From assembly GCA_024372625.1 (NCBI GenBank), contig CP099605.1, positions 2,046,001 to 2,110,000 on the forward strand: a stretch of 64,000 nucleotides of DNA, in the 5' to 3' direction. The notes beneath the pieces are model-generated. The model was given only the letters and a program-made list of their open reading frames with translations, was not told where the DNA came from and made no database searches. Below, in pieces: positions 43,741-53,249 of the stretch (position 1 is its first letter; each line of letters begins with the position of its first letter). The DNA is from Comamonadaceae bacterium OTU4NAUVB1. Its GTDB lineage: Bacteria > Pseudomonadota > Gammaproteobacteria > Burkholderiales > Burkholderiaceae_C. Position numbers and translations under genes: made by a program.

Positions 43741-44637
43741 TCACACCTGCTGCGCGCGCTGGAGCATGAGCGTCGAGTTGATCGCGCGACTGAGCTTGGC
43801 CGCGTAGGCCGGGTCGGTGGCGTAGCCGGCCTGCTGCAGCTCGCTCGCGTACGCGCTGGCGGCGGCGGTGCCGGCGCCGGCCGTGGCGCCGGCCGCCACG
43901 GCCTTGGCCTGCGCGTAGCGCGGGCTCTCGCCGATCAGGCGCGCGTAGTCGCGGAACGACGCCTCGTAGGAGTCGTAGGCGCGGAAATTGGCCTGCACCT
44001 TGCGCGGCTCGCCGTCGACGTACTCGGTGGTGGTGATGGTGGCGACCTTGCCGGTCCAGCCGGCGCCGGCCTTGATGCCGAACAGGTTGTGCGAGGTGCT
44101 GCCGTCGGCGTTGCGGATCTCGCTCCTGCCCCAGCCGGTCTCGTGACCGGCCTGGCCGACCATGAACGCGGCCGGGATGCCCGTGGCCTGCGCCACGCGC
44201 TCGGCCGCGGCGGTGTGCTGGGAGACGAAGCCGCTCTGGCTGGCGCCGGGGTTGACCACCGTCGAGGCCGCGGGCATCGACACCGTCGGCAGGCTGCCGC
44301 GCGCCTCGCCCGTCATCTTCTGGCTCAGCTGGCGGGTGATGGCCTCGGTCAGCCCGCCGGGCATGCCCGAGAGCTGCACCGAGAACTGCTGGTCGAGCAG
44401 GTCGGTGCCGAGCTTCTCGCCCTCGCTGTCCATCAGGCCGGACTTCATGGTCGCCTCGCGCATGCTTTTCAGCAGCTCGCGCATGAACAGCGACTCGAAC
44501 TGCTTGGCCGCCTCCTTGACCGCCTTGGGGTCGTTGGTGCCGGCGGCGAGCTTGAGCGCGTCGAGCGAGCGAGCGTCGGCCGCCAGCGCGTTGCCGTTGC
44601 TCGCGGACAGGGAATTGGCGGTGCGGGAGATGGTCAT
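43741..44637 (-). CDS. flgJ: flagellar rod assembly protein / muramidase FlgJ
   Basis: A 298-residue bifunctional FlgJ. The N-terminal rod-binding domain has AAKQFESLFMRELLKSMREAT near residue 43. The C-terminal glucosaminidase domain has AFMVGQAGHETGWGRSEIR with the likely catalytic glutamate, used to open the peptidoglycan for the rod. NLFGIKAGAGWTG is typical. It follows flgI by four bases. Confidence 0.95.
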   Translation of the reverse strand: MTISRTANSLSASNGNALAADARSLDALKLAAGTNDPKAVKEAAKQFESLFMRELLKSMREATMKSGLMDSEGEKLGTDLLDQQFSVQLSGMPGGLTEAITRQLSQKMTGEARGSLPTVSMPAASTVVNPGASQSGFVSQHTAAAERVAQATGIPAAFMVGQAGHETGWGRSEIRNADGSTSHNLFGIKAGAGWTGKVATITTTEYVDGEPRKVQANFRAYDSYEASFRDYARLIGESPRYAQAKAVAAGATAGAGTAAASAYASELQQAGYATDPAYAAKLSRAINSTLMLQRAQQV

Positions 44638-44641
44638 GGCG

Positions 44642-45754
44642 TCAGATCACTTCGAGTTCGGCGTTCATGGCGCCCGAGGCCTTGATCGCCTGCAGGATCG
44701 CGAGCAGGTCCTGGGGCGTGGCGCCCAGGGCGTTGAGGGCGCGCACCACGTCGGAGAGCTGGGGCGAGTTGGGCACCTGGATCAGGATGCCGGGCTCCTG
44801 CTTGATCTGGATGCTGGCCTGCTCGGCCACCACCGTGCGCCCGCCCGACAGCGGCGCGGGCTGGCTGATCACCGGCGTCGAGCTGATCGTCACCGACAGG
44901 TTGCCGTGGGCGATGGCGCACGGCCCGAGCGTGACCGACTGGTTCAGCACGATCGAGCCGGTGCGCGCGTTGATCACCACCTTGGCCGACGGCGCGGCCT
45001 GGTCGAGCGTGATCTCCTCCAGCTCGGCGAGGAAGCCCACGCGGGCGTTGGATTCGGTCGGCGCCCTCACCTCGATGGTGCGGCCGTCGATGGCGCGCGC
45101 GGTGCCGGTGCCCATCTTGCGGTCGATGGCCAGCGCCACGCGGCGCGCGGTCTGGAAGTCCGAGCTGTTCAGGCCCAGGCTGACGCTGTCGCCCTCCAGC
45201 AGCGGCGAGGGCACCGCGCGCTCGACCTGCGCGCCGCCCGGCACGCGCCCGGCGCTCAGGTGGTTGATCTGCACCTTGCTGCCGCCGGCCGAGGCGCCGG
45301 CGCCGCCGATCACCAGGTTGCCCTGGGCCAGCGCGTAGATCTCTCCGTCGGCGCCGCGCAGCGGCGTCACCACCAGCAGGCCGCCCTTGAGCGACTTGGC
45401 GTTGCCCATCGAGGACACGTTCACGTCCAGCATCTGACCCGGCTGCGCGAAGGCCGGCAGCTGCGCCGTGACGATCACCGCCGCCACGTTCTTCAGCTGC
45501 AGCTGCGCGGCCCGGTTGTCCGGCAGCACGATGCCCAGCTGCTGCAGGTAGTTGGCCACGCTCTGCGTCGTGTAGGGCATCTGCGTGGTCTGGTCGCCGG
45601 TCCCGTCGAGGCCCACCACCAGGCCGTAGCCGGTCAGCTGGTTGGACCGCACGCCCTGCACGGACGCCAGTTCCTTGATGCGGATGGCATGCGCCGGCGC
45701 GGTGAGCGCGGCGCCGAGCGCGAGGGCGCACAGGAGACGGAGGATCGTTGTCAT
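44642..45754 (-). CDS. flgI: flagellar P-ring protein FlgI
   Basis: A 370-residue periplasmic protein that forms the P-ring around the rod. The signal peptide LLCALALGAALTAPAHA ends near residue 23. RIKELASVQGVRSNQLTGYGLVVGLDGTGDQT and GTPQ-type C-terminal segments (LGATPQDLLAILQAIKASGAMNAELEV) are diagnostic. It is separated from flgH by seven bases. Confidence 0.97.
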   Translation of the reverse strand: MTTILRLLCALALGAALTAPAHAIRIKELASVQGVRSNQLTGYGLVVGLDGTGDQTTQMPYTTQSVANYLQQLGIVLPDNRAAQLQLKNVAAVIVTAQLPAFAQPGQMLDVNVSSMGNAKSLKGGLLVVTPLRGADGEIYALAQGNLVIGGAGASAGGSKVQINHLSAGRVPGGAQVERAVPSPLLEGDSVSLGLNSSDFQTARRVALAIDRKMGTGTARAIDGRTIEVRAPTESNARVGFLAELEEITLDQAAPSAKVVINARTGSIVLNQSVTLGPCAIAHGNLSVTISSTPVISQPAPLSGGRTVVAEQASIQIKQEPGILIQVPNSPQLSDVVRALNALGATPQDLLAILQAIKASGAMNAELEVI

Positions 45755-45761
45755 GGCGGGT

Positions 45762-46544
45762 TCAGAAAGGCAGGACGTTCATGAAGAAGCGGCCGAGCCA
45801 GGGCATGACCTGGGCTTCCTGCTGCGCGCCGCGGCCGCGCGACTCGATGCGCACGTTGGCCACCTGCAGGGAATTGACCACGCTGTTGGCCTGGATGGCG
45901 CGCGGGTCGACGGTGCCGGAGAAGCGCAGCACGTCGACGTTCTGGTTCACGCCGATCTGCTTCTCGCCCGTGACCACCAGGTGGCCGTTGGGCTGCACGT
46001 CCACCACCGTGGCGGTGATCGAGCCGGTGAAGGTGTTGGCGCTCTCGGTGCCGCCCTTGCCCGCGAAGTCGTACTTCGAGTCGGCCGCCGCGCTGGCGCG
46101 CGTGAACGAGTTGGCCGAGAGGAACGGCACCGCCGAGATGCTGGTGGCGACGCCGTTCTTCTTGTCGAGCGTGGAGGTCGACTTCTGGCTCGCGCTGACG
46201 TTCTCCACGATCAGGATGGTGACCGTGTCGCCCTGCATGCGCGCGCGCCGGTCCTCGAACAGCGGCCGGTAGCGCACCGGGTTGAACAGGCTTCCCGTGG
46301 CCGGGCGCACCGCCGCCACCGGCAGCTGCGGCGCCAGCGCGGCGACGTTCGTGCGGGGCATCTCCACCTCCGGCGTCTGCGCCAGGGTCGAGCACCCGGA
46401 CACCACCACGCTGCCGAGCACCAGGGCCAGCGAGGCGAGGCCCGTGCGCGAGACGCCGCACGGCCGGCCGCGGCGCGCCGCCGGCGCCGCCCCCCGGAAG
46501 GGCGTCGGCGCGGCGACACGCGGTGCGCGAGGACGGGAGGCCAT
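45762..46544 (-). CDS. flgH: flagellar L-ring lipoprotein FlgH
   Basis: A 260-residue outer-membrane L-ring lipoprotein. The lipobox VVSGC gives the lipidated cysteine near residue 51, after an unusually long, arginine-rich N-region. LFNPVRYRPLFEDRRARMQGDTVTILIVENVSASQKSTS and the end VNVLPF-type segment match the family. The ATG shares one base with the flgG stop. A shorter start nearer the lipobox is possible, but no good ATG or GTG was found there. Confidence 0.93.
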   Translation of the reverse strand: MASRPRAPRVAAPTPFRGAAPAARRGRPCGVSRTGLASLALVLGSVVVSGCSTLAQTPEVEMPRTNVAALAPQLPVAAVRPATGSLFNPVRYRPLFEDRRARMQGDTVTILIVENVSASQKSTSTLDKKNGVATSISAVPFLSANSFTRASAAADSKYDFAGKGGTESANTFTGSITATVVDVQPNGHLVVTGEKQIGVNQNVDVLRFSGTVDPRAIQANSVVNSLQVANVRIESRGRGAQQEAQVMPWLGRFFMNVLPF

Positions 46545-47326
46545 CAGAGCTGCCCCAGCTTCTGCAGCATCTGGTCGCTGGTCTGGATCGCCTTGGAGTT
46601 CATCTCGTAGGCGCGCTGCGTCTGGATCATCGAGACCAGTTCCTGCACCACGTTCACGTTCGACGTCTCCAGGAAACCCTGCATGACCGTGCCCAGGCCG
46701 TTGGTGCCGGCGGTGCCGCCGTTGGGCTGGCCGGAGGCGGCGGTCTCGGCGTAGAGGTTGTCGCCGCGCGGCTCCAGGCCGGCCGGATTCACGAAGTTGG
46801 CCAGCGCCAGGGAGCCGATGTTCTGCGGCGTGGGGTTGTTGGGCAGCGTGGCCGACACCGTGCCGTCGGCGGCGATGCTGACGTTGGTGGCCGAAGGCGG
46901 CACCGTGATGCCGTTGGCCACCGGCAGGCCCGAGGACGTCACCAGCCGGCCCTGCGCGTCGACCTGGAACGAGCCGTCGCGGGTGTAGCCGATGGTGCCG
47001 TCGGGCTGGGTCACCTGGAAGAAGCCGTTGCCCTTGATGGCGACGTCGAGCTGGTTGCTGGTCTGCTGCATGCTGCCCTGCGTGAACGAGCGGCTGGTGG
47101 CCACGGTGCGCACGCCCAGGCCCAGCTGCAGCCCGGTGGGCAGCTGCGACTGCTCGGAGCTGTTGGCGCCGACCTGGCGCAGGTTCTGGTACATCAGGTC
47201 CTCGAAGACGGCGTTGGAGCGCTTGAAGCCGGTGGTCGAGACGTTGGCCAGGTTGTGCGAGATGACGTCCAGTTGGGTCTGCTGGGCTTCCATGCCGGTC
47301 TTGGAGATCCAGAGCGAATTGATCAT
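46544..47326 (-). CDS. flgG: flagellar distal rod protein FlgG
   Basis: A 260-residue distal rod protein. The N-terminus [41 protein letters not shown] and C-terminus [32 protein letters not shown] are near textbook. [27 protein letters not shown] is typical of FlgG rather than FlgF. It sits between flgF and flgH. Confidence 0.97.
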   Translation of the reverse strand: MINSLWISKTGMEAQQTQLDVISHNLANVSTTGFKRSNAVFEDLMYQNLRQVGANSSEQSQLPTGLQLGLGVRTVATSRSFTQGSMQQTSNQLDVAIKGNGFFQVTQPDGTIGYTRDGSFQVDAQGRLVTSSGLPVANGITVPPSATNVSIAADGTVSATLPNNPTPQNIGSLALANFVNPAGLEPRGDNLYAETAASGQPNGGTAGTNGLGTVMQGFLETSNVNVVQELVSMIQTQRAYEMNSKAIQTSDQMLQKLGQL

Positions 47327-47369
47327 GGCGGGCGGTTCCTTGGAATGCGGGGTGCGCGGGGTGCGGGCC

Positions 47370-48110
47370 TCAGCCCTGGATGTTGAGGAGCTGCGAGGCC
47401 GACTTGTCGGAACTCTCGGCGGTCTGCAGCAGGCGCATCTGCTGCTCGAACTGGCGCGCCGCGGCGATCATGCCGACCATGGTCTCCACGGCGTTTACGT
47501 TGGAGCCCTCGAGCGCGCCGGTCTCTAGGCGGCCGGTCGGGCTCGCGGGCAGCGGGTCGAGCGTGGCGGTGCGGAACAGGCCGTCGTCGCCGCGCGCGAG
47601 CCGGTCCTCCGGCGTCGCCGCGGCGAGCTTGATGCGCCCGATGGTCGAGGCCGGCGTGCTGCCGGTCTGCGCGCTCACCGTGCCGTCGCCGCCCACCGTG
47701 AGCGTGGCGCCGGGCGGCACGTCGATCGGCGCGCCGCCGTCGGACAGCACCATCAGGCCGTTGGTGGTCGTCAGGGTGCCCTCGGGCGAGACCTGGAACG
47801 AGCCCGAGCGCGTGTACGCCTCGGTGCCGTCGAGGCCCTGCACCGCGAACCAGGCGTTGCCCTGCGCGGCCATGTCCAGCGTGCGGCCGGTGCGCTGCAT
47901 GGCGCCGGGCTTCTCGTCGTGGCCCGAGGTGGCCTCCATCGCGAACACGCGGGTGGAGGCGCCGTCGCCGCGCAGGGGCACCGCGCGGTAGGTCGAGAGT
48001 TCGGCGCGGAACCCCTGCGTCGAGACGTTCGCCAGGTTGTTGGCGAGCACGCTCTGGCGCGCGGCGGCGGCGCTCGCGCCGCTCATGGCGGTGTAGATCA
48101 GGTGGTCCAT
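47370..48110 (-). CDS. flgF: flagellar proximal rod protein FlgF
   Basis: A 246-residue proximal rod protein. [39 protein letters not shown] is the family N-terminus, and [31 protein letters not shown] the C-terminus. Shorter than FlgG and placed before it, as is standard. Confidence 0.96.
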   Translation of the reverse strand: MDHLIYTAMSGASAAAARQSVLANNLANVSTQGFRAELSTYRAVPLRGDGASTRVFAMEATSGHDEKPGAMQRTGRTLDMAAQGNAWFAVQGLDGTEAYTRSGSFQVSPEGTLTTTNGLMVLSDGGAPIDVPPGATLTVGGDGTVSAQTGSTPASTIGRIKLAAATPEDRLARGDDGLFRTATLDPLPASPTGRLETGALEGSNVNAVETMVGMIAAARQFEQQMRLLQTAESSDKSASQLLNIQG

Positions 48111-48141
48111 CGCTGCTCGGGCTCCGTCCGGGGGGTCGCGT

Positions 48142-49359
48142 TCAGCGCAGGTTCACCAGGGTCGACATGACCTGGTCCTGGGTCTTGATGGTCTGCGCGT
48201 TGGCCTGGTAGGCGCGCTGCGTGGTCATCATGTTGACCAGCTCGGCCGTCAGGTCGACGTTCGATTCCTCCAGCGCGCCCGAGCGCAGCTGGCCCAGGGT
48301 GCCGTCGCCGGGGGCGCCGCGCGTGGGCTGGCCGGAGGCGAAGGTCTGGCTCCAGTAGCCCGCGCCGGTCGGCGACAGGCCCTGGGCATTCCTGAAGTTC
48401 ACCAGCGCGACCTGGCCGGCCGACTGCGTCTGGCCGTTGGAGTAGGTGGCGGTGATGACGCCGTTGTTCTCGATGGCGATGCCGGTGAGCTGGCCGGAGG
48501 TGTAGCCGTCCTGGGACAGGTCGGCCACCGCGAAGCGCGAGTTCACCTGCGTCATCTTGCCCAGGTCGAGCGAGGCGGTGAAGGTCTGCGCCGGGTTGTT
48601 GGGCGAGGCCAGCGTGATGGGCGGCACGGGCGAGTTGGTCGTGTCCAGGCTGCCGTCGGTCTTGAAGTTCAGCTGGAACGGGGTCGAGGCGGCCGGGTCG
48701 GCGCCGTTGACGCTGGTGTAGACGTTCCAGGTGTTGTTGGCGGTCTTCTGGAAGTACAGGCCCACGGGCACTTCCAGGCCCTGCGGGTCGTAGGCGGTCA
48801 GCGACGTGCCGTACTTCACCAGCGGCGTCGGCGGATTCGCGCTGGCGGCGACGGTGGCGGTCGCGTCCAGGGTGATTTCGGCGGTCATCTTGGTGGTCGG
48901 CTTGGCCGGGATCGGGGTGCCGGTGGGCAGCCGGAGCGGCTGCGCGTTGAAGCTCTGGCGCACGCCCTTGACGTCGGTCGGGTAGCCCATCAGGTTGGCG
49001 CCGTTGTTGGTGATCAGGTTGCCTTCCTTGTCGAGCTTGAAGTTGCCCGAGCGCGTGTACGCGGTGCTGCCGTCGTTGGTCTGCACCTGGAAGAAGCCGC
49101 CGCCGTTGATGGCCACGTCCAGCTCGTTACCGGTGATGTTGATCGAGCCCTGGGAGAACTGCTGCGACACGGTGCCCACCTCCACGCCCAGGCCGACGTT
49201 GGTGCCGCCGATGCCGCCCGCGGCGCTGGCGTAGACCTCGGAGAACTCGGCGCGCGAGGACTTCATGCCCACCGTGTTGGCGTTGGCGATGTTGTGGCCG
49301 ATGACGTCGAGGCTGCGGCTGGCGGCGTTCAGGCCGGAGAGGGCTTGCTGGAAACTCAT
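48142..49359 (-). CDS. flgE: flagellar hook protein FlgE
   Basis: A 405-residue hook subunit. MSFQQALSGLNAASRSLDVIGHNIANANTVGMKSSRAEF is the N-terminal signature and ESNVDLTAELVNMMTTQRAYQANAQTIKTQDQVM the C-terminal one; the middle forms the variable surface. A strong AGGAG ribosome site precedes the ATG, fitting a protein made in many copies. Confidence 0.97.
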   Translation of the reverse strand: MSFQQALSGLNAASRSLDVIGHNIANANTVGMKSSRAEFSEVYASAAGGIGGTNVGLGVEVGTVSQQFSQGSINITGNELDVAINGGGFFQVQTNDGSTAYTRSGNFKLDKEGNLITNNGANLMGYPTDVKGVRQSFNAQPLRLPTGTPIPAKPTTKMTAEITLDATATVAASANPPTPLVKYGTSLTAYDPQGLEVPVGLYFQKTANNTWNVYTSVNGADPAASTPFQLNFKTDGSLDTTNSPVPPITLASPNNPAQTFTASLDLGKMTQVNSRFAVADLSQDGYTSGQLTGIAIENNGVITATYSNGQTQSAGQVALVNFRNAQGLSPTGAGYWSQTFASGQPTRGAPGDGTLGQLRSGALEESNVDLTAELVNMMTTQRAYQANAQTIKTQDQVMSTLVNLR

Positions 49360-49396
49360 GGAAGTTGCTCCTGGGAATGGAAGGTCTGGGGCGCGT

Positions 49397-50086
49397 TCAG
49401 AGGACCGAGCGCACGCTGGAATAAGGCTTCACGCCGCTGCCCTGCAGGGTCAGCGTGAGGCCGTCGGTGCCGCTGCCCACGGCGGTGACCCTGTCCTGCA
49501 TCAACAAGGTGGAGGTGACGGCCGTGGCGCCGTTGGAGGCCACGGCCTGGAAGGTGAGTTCGGTGTCGCTCGGGTAGGCCGAGGCGTCGACCTGGAAGCT
49601 GTGCTGGCCGGCGTCGAGCGCGCCCAGCGAGATCGTGTCGACCACGCGGCCGGCCGGCGTCAGCACCTGCACCTTGACGTCGGAGGCCTTGCCGGCGAGG
49701 TCGAAGGCGCCCGCGCCGGTCTTGCCGTCGGCGCTGAAGGCGACCTTGTTGCCTTCCACCAGCACGCTGTGGCCCACCAGGTTGCCGGCCTGCAGCACCT
49801 GCATGGCGGACATCTGCGTGGACATGCTCTTCATGGTGTCGTTGAGCTGGGCGATGCCGCTGACGGTGTTGATCTGCGCGATCTGCGAGGTCATCTGCGC
49901 GTTGTCCATCGGGCTCATCGGGTCCTGGTTGTTCATCTGCGCGACCAGCAGCTTCAGGAACTTGTCCTGCTGCTCGGACGCGCCGGTGGCGGTGAGCGAG
50001 GACGTCGCCTCGGCGCCGGCGCTCGAGGTCGGCGCGTAGGTCTTGGTGCTGCCGGTCAGGGTGTTGGTCGCGATGGTGGCGGTCAT
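49397..50086 (-). CDS. flgD: flagellar hook capping protein FlgD
   Basis: A 229-residue hook-assembly scaffold. The N-terminal QQDKFLKLLVAQMNNQDPMSPMDNAQMTSQIAQINTVSGI is diagnostic. The later FlgD tudor/Ig-like part includes KVQVLTPAGRVVDTISLGALDAGQHSFQVD. It lies between flgC and flgE. Confidence 0.96.
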   Translation of the reverse strand: MTATIATNTLTGSTKTYAPTSSAGAEATSSLTATGASEQQDKFLKLLVAQMNNQDPMSPMDNAQMTSQIAQINTVSGIAQLNDTMKSMSTQMSAMQVLQAGNLVGHSVLVEGNKVAFSADGKTGAGAFDLAGKASDVKVQVLTPAGRVVDTISLGALDAGQHSFQVDASAYPSDTELTFQAVASNGATAVTSTLLMQDRVTAVGSGTDGLTLTLQGSGVKPYSSVRSVL

Positions 50087-50138
50087 GGGGGTGAGGTCCG
50101 GGTGAAGGGCGTGGGCGTGGGCGTGGATGAGGGCCGGC

Positions 50139-50543
50139 TCAGGCGCCGATCTGCAGCGTCTTCTGCAGCAGGCTCTTGGCGGTGTTCATGACCTCGACGT
50201 TGTTCTGGTAGGAACGCGAGGCCGAGATCATGTTGACCATCTCCTCGACCGCGTTGACGTTGGAGTGCGTCACGTAGCCCTGGGCGTCGGCCATCGGGTT
50301 GGCCGGCTCGTGGACCTTGCGCCCGGCCGTCTGGTTCTCGGTGACGGCGTCCACGCGCACCCCGGCGTTGCCCTCCCCGCCCATGTCGAGCGTCTGGAAG
50401 ACCACCTGGCGCGCCTTGTAGGCCTGGCCGTCGGGACCGGCGACGGCGTCGGCGTTGGCCAGGTTGCTGGCCACCACGTTGAGGCGTTGCGACTGGGCGC
50501 TCACGGCGCTGCCGGAGATGCCGAAGATGGAGAACATGGACAT
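50139..50543 (-). CDS. flgC: flagellar proximal rod protein FlgC
   Basis: A 134-residue rod protein. [34 protein letters not shown] and the C-terminal [37 protein letters not shown] are typical. It starts three bases after the flgB stop. Confidence 0.97.
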   Translation of the reverse strand: MSMFSIFGISGSAVSAQSQRLNVVASNLANADAVAGPDGQAYKARQVVFQTLDMGGEGNAGVRVDAVTENQTAGRKVHEPANPMADAQGYVTHSNVNAVEEMVNMISASRSYQNNVEVMNTAKSLLQKTLQIGA

Positions 50544-50546
50544 GGC

Positions 50547-50972
50547 TTATTGACCCTGGATCGCGGCGAGCATGGTCTTGCCCTCGCCATTGATGAAGCG
50601 CAGCGTGGCCTCGTAGCGCACGGCGTTGTCGGCGAAGGCGGCGCGCTCGCGGTCGAGGTCGACGCTGTTGCCGTCGAGCGTGGGCTGCGTCTGCACGGCG
50701 TAGCCCACGGCCGCGGAGGCACCGCCCGCCGCGCCGATGGCCCCGCCCAGCGGGATGTGGCGCGCGTCGGCCGCACCGCGCGCGGCCGCGCCGCGCAGGC
50801 CGTTGCCCCCGCCGGTGGCGTCGCGCAACGCGTCGGAGAACGAGAAGTCGCGCGCGGCGTAGCCGGGCGTGTCGGCGTTGGCGATGTTGGCGGCGATGGT
50901 CCGCTGGCGCTCCGCGCGCAGCATCAGGGCCTTGGCATTGAAGTCCAGCGAGTTCGTCAGTCGATCGAGCAT
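50547..50972 (-). CDS. flgB: flagellar proximal rod protein FlgB
   Basis: A 141-residue rod protein and first gene of the leftward flg operon. LTNSLDFNAKALMLRAERQRTIAANIANADTPGYAARDF is the hallmark. An Ala/Gly-rich insertion lies near residues 53-85. The start MLDRLTNSL was chosen; in-frame codons further upstream overlap the divergent flgA leader and are not homologous. It is divergent from flgA across 220 bases, which should hold both promoters. Confidence 0.95.
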   Translation of the reverse strand: MLDRLTNSLDFNAKALMLRAERQRTIAANIANADTPGYAARDFSFSDALRDATGGGNGLRGAAARGAADARHIPLGGAIGAAGGASAAVGYAVQTQPTLDGNSVDLDRERAAFADNAVRYEATLRFINGEGKTMLAAIQGQ

Positions 50973-51192
50973 GGCGGCGGTGGGACGGATGGAGGTGGCG
51001 GGAGGGCGTGGCCCATGGCGGGGCGTGCGGAAATTGTCCGGTCGCAGCCACCGTCGGAAAGGCGGAGTAAGGGGGGGTTTGTCGGCCTGTTTCCGGCTTT
51101 GGGCGACGCCGTCGTGCCTACAGTGCAGGGCATGGCGAGGGCCCCTCGCCGTCCTTCGCAGCTCCCCCCACCGACCTCCAGGACCTCTCCGC

Positions 51193-51933
51193 ATGCGCTT
51201 CCTCCATCTGCTCGCCGCCGTCCTCTGCGCCACCGGCCTCGGCCTGGGCGCGGCGCCGGCGCGGGCACAGCAGGCGCCCTCCGACGGCGCCGAGGTCGGC
51301 CCCGAATTCATCGCCTCCACCCAGCAGTGGCTCGACGACGCGGTCTCCCGGGTGCAGTCGGGCAATCCCGCGCCGCTGCGCATGGAGGTCGCCATCGGCG
51401 CGCTCGATTCGCGCCTGCGGCTCGCGCCCTGCTCCCATGTCGAGCCCTACATCCCGGTGGGCTCGCGCCTGTGGGGCCGCACCCGCCTGGGCCTGCGCTG
51501 CACGCAGGGCGGCGGGCGCTGGAACGTGTTCCTGCCGGTGACGGTCAAGGCCTTCGGTCCGGCCTGGGTGCTGCGCGACAACGTCGTCGCCGGCAGCGTG
51601 CTCACCGCGGCCGACGCCGTGCAGACCGAGGCCGACTGGGCCGCCGAGCCCTCGCCCGTGATCGCCGAGGCCGGCGCCTGGGTCGGCCAGGTGGCGTCCC
51701 GCTCGCTGATGGCCGGTCAGCCGCTGCGCCAGTCGATGGTCAAGGCGGCGCAGGCCTTCGCCGCCGGCACGCCGGTGCGGGTCGTGGCGCAGGGGCCGGG
51801 CTTCGAGATCTCCTCGGACGCCGAGGCCGTCACGCCCGGCGTGGTGGGCCAGCCGGTGCGCGTGCGCATGGAGAACGGCCGCATCGCCAACGGCATCGTG
51901 CTCGACCTGCGTACCGTCCGTCTGCCTCTCTGA
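51193..51933 (+). CDS. flgA: flagellar P-ring assembly chaperone FlgA
   Basis: A 246-residue periplasmic chaperone for FlgI ring formation. The signal peptide LLAAVLCATGLGLGAAPARA ends near residue 25. The C-terminal SAF domain includes RDNVVAGSVLTAADAVQTE and GQPLRQSMVKAAQAFAAGTPVRVVAQGPGFEI. It is transcribed away from flgB and followed by flgM. Confidence 0.95.
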   Translation: MRFLHLLAAVLCATGLGLGAAPARAQQAPSDGAEVGPEFIASTQQWLDDAVSRVQSGNPAPLRMEVAIGALDSRLRLAPCSHVEPYIPVGSRLWGRTRLGLRCTQGGGRWNVFLPVTVKAFGPAWVLRDNVVAGSVLTAADAVQTEADWAAEPSPVIAEAGAWVGQVASRSLMAGQPLRQSMVKAAQAFAAGTPVRVVAQGPGFEISSDAEAVTPGVVGQPVRVRMENGRIANGIVLDLRTVRLPL

Positions 51934-51968
51934 TGCCGGTCATCTGGCGACCCCCGTTCAAAAATGGC

Positions 51969-51995
51969 TCAAGTTCTCTCCGGCACCGCCGAAAG
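51969..51995 (+). promoter_or_regulatory. sigma-28 (FliA) promoter upstream of flgM
   Basis: TCAAGTTC, 11 bases, then GCCGAAAG. This matches the flagellar sigma-28 consensus TAAAGTTT-N11-GCCGATAA at 6 of 8 positions in each half with exact spacing. It lies about 40 bases before the flgM ATG, so flgM and flgN should be late flagellar genes, which fits FlgM as the anti-sigma-28 factor. Confidence 0.7.
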
Positions 51996-52037
51996 AAAAC
52001 CCAAGGACCCTGCGACAGGGTCGTCGGAGAGCCAGCC

Positions 52038-52358
52038 ATGAAGATCAATTCCCTCAACGATGCCGCCCACACGGCCGCCACGGGCGCCGTCCGCGGCGAG
52101 CGCGGCGCCACGTCCGCCACCCGTTCGGCGACCACCGGCCCGGTCGCGCCCGTGGCCCCCACGTCCGGCGTGCCGGTGACGGTGTCGGCCGGCGCGCGCG
52201 CCCTCGAAGGCGTCTCGGCCGGCAGCGGCATCGACGAAGCCAAGGTCAAGGCGGTCAAGGCCGCCATCGCCAACGGGAGCTTCATGGTGGATTCCGGCGC
52301 CATCGCCGACAAGCTCCTGGCCAACGCACAGGAATTCTTCACCCACAACCGGAGCTGA
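52038..52358 (+). CDS. flgM: anti-sigma-28 factor FlgM
   Basis: A 106-residue FlgM. MKINSLNDAA at the start and, in the C-terminal half, SGIDEAKVKAVKAAIANGSFMVDSGAIADKLLANAQEFF form the sigma-28-binding region. It holds FliA inactive until the hook is complete and FlgM is exported. A sigma-28 promoter stands upstream. flgN begins five bases after the stop. Confidence 0.95.
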   Translation: MKINSLNDAAHTAATGAVRGERGATSATRSATTGPVAPVAPTSGVPVTVSAGARALEGVSAGSGIDEAKVKAVKAAIANGSFMVDSGAIADKLLANAQEFFTHNRS

Positions 52359-52363
52359 ACCCG

Positions 52364-52723
52364 ATGCCCGACACCCTCGATTCCACCCAGCGCCTGCTCG
52401 CCGCCGTCGAACGCCAGCTCGATCTCGTCGACGCCGTGCTCGTCGATGGCGACGCCGTGCGCCTGGGCGCCGCCTGCACCGACATCCGCATCGCCTCGCT
52501 GGCGTTCGCCGGCGCGCTGGAATCGGCGCTGTCGGCCGAGGCCTTCGACCGCGAATTCCGCGAGCGCATCGAATCGGTGGCACGGCGCCTGTCGCTGCAG
52601 CGCACCGGCCTGGCACGGCGCAGCGTCGTGGTGGAGCGCGCGCTCGCCTCCCTGATCAAGCCGCGCGCGAGCGCCACCTACGTCATGCCCGGCTCGCCGG
52701 CCGCCTCCGCCATGGCGCACTAG
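52364..52723 (+). CDS. flgN: flagellar export chaperone FlgN-like
   Basis: A 119-residue, mostly helical protein in the normal flgN position after flgM. The sequence is weakly conserved: an N-terminal helix LDSTQRLLAAVERQLDLVDAVLV and a central arginine-rich helix. FlgN escorts FlgK and FlgL to the export gate. The assignment relies largely on position, size and helical character. Confidence 0.75.
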   Translation: MPDTLDSTQRLLAAVERQLDLVDAVLVDGDAVRLGAACTDIRIASLAFAGALESALSAEAFDREFRERIESVARRLSLQRTGLARRSVVVERALASLIKPRASATYVMPGSPAASAMAH

Positions 52724-52782
52724 CGCCTTCGCCTGCCGTCCCCCACGTCCTTTCCTCACCCTGACTTTCCGGGAGCGCCACC

Positions 52783-53016
52783 ATGAACCCGCTGCTGATC
52801 CTCTTCGGTCTGGACATCGGACTGCTCGCGCTGGCCTACTGGGCCGGCTCCCTGATCGGGCTGATGCTGGTGATGGCCCTGTGCATGGCCGTCGCGCTCG
52901 GGCTGATCGTGTTCTCCACCGCCCCGCCGGAGTCCGACGACGTCCTGTGGCGCGACGACGAACTGCCCACCGCGCTCGGGCCGAATTTCTCGTCCTTCGC
53001 CACGCTCGAGCGCTGA
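52783..53016 (+). CDS. small two-helix membrane protein
   Basis: A 77-residue hypothetical protein. Two hydrophobic segments cover about residues 3-24 and 26-46 (LALAYWAGSLIGLMLVMALCMAVALGLIVF), followed by an acidic, soluble tail (SDDVLWRDDELPTALG). GGGAG lies 9 bases before the ATG. It is followed by a strong terminator. Whether it belongs to the flagellar unit is unclear. Confidence 0.65.
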   Translation: MNPLLILFGLDIGLLALAYWAGSLIGLMLVMALCMAVALGLIVFSTAPPESDDVLWRDDELPTALGPNFSSFATLER

Positions 53017-53140
53017 AGCGCCGCGCGCCACGCCGGGGCGTCCTCCTCCCCGCCGCGCCGCCGCGTTCCTGGTCCCCGTTCCTCCGTCTTCCTCTTTCTC
53101 CCTTTCGTTCGCGAGTTCCCGATGGTTGCGGGATTTGACG

Positions 53141-53175
53141 GCCGGCGGCGCATGCCCTGCGCCGCCGGCTTTTTC
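53141..53175 (+). terminator. strong intrinsic terminator after flgM-flgN region
   Basis: A perfect 12-bp stem GCCGGCGGCGCA/TGCGCCGCCGGC with a TGCCC loop, followed directly by TTTTTC. It ends rightward transcription from flgA/flgM before the MDR dehydrogenase gene. Confidence 0.88.
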
Positions 53176-53249
53176 TTGGGGCGCGCGCGGCGGTGGATCG
53201 AACCGTGCGATGCTGGACGCGATCCGAGTGCCATCCCCAGAGGAATCCC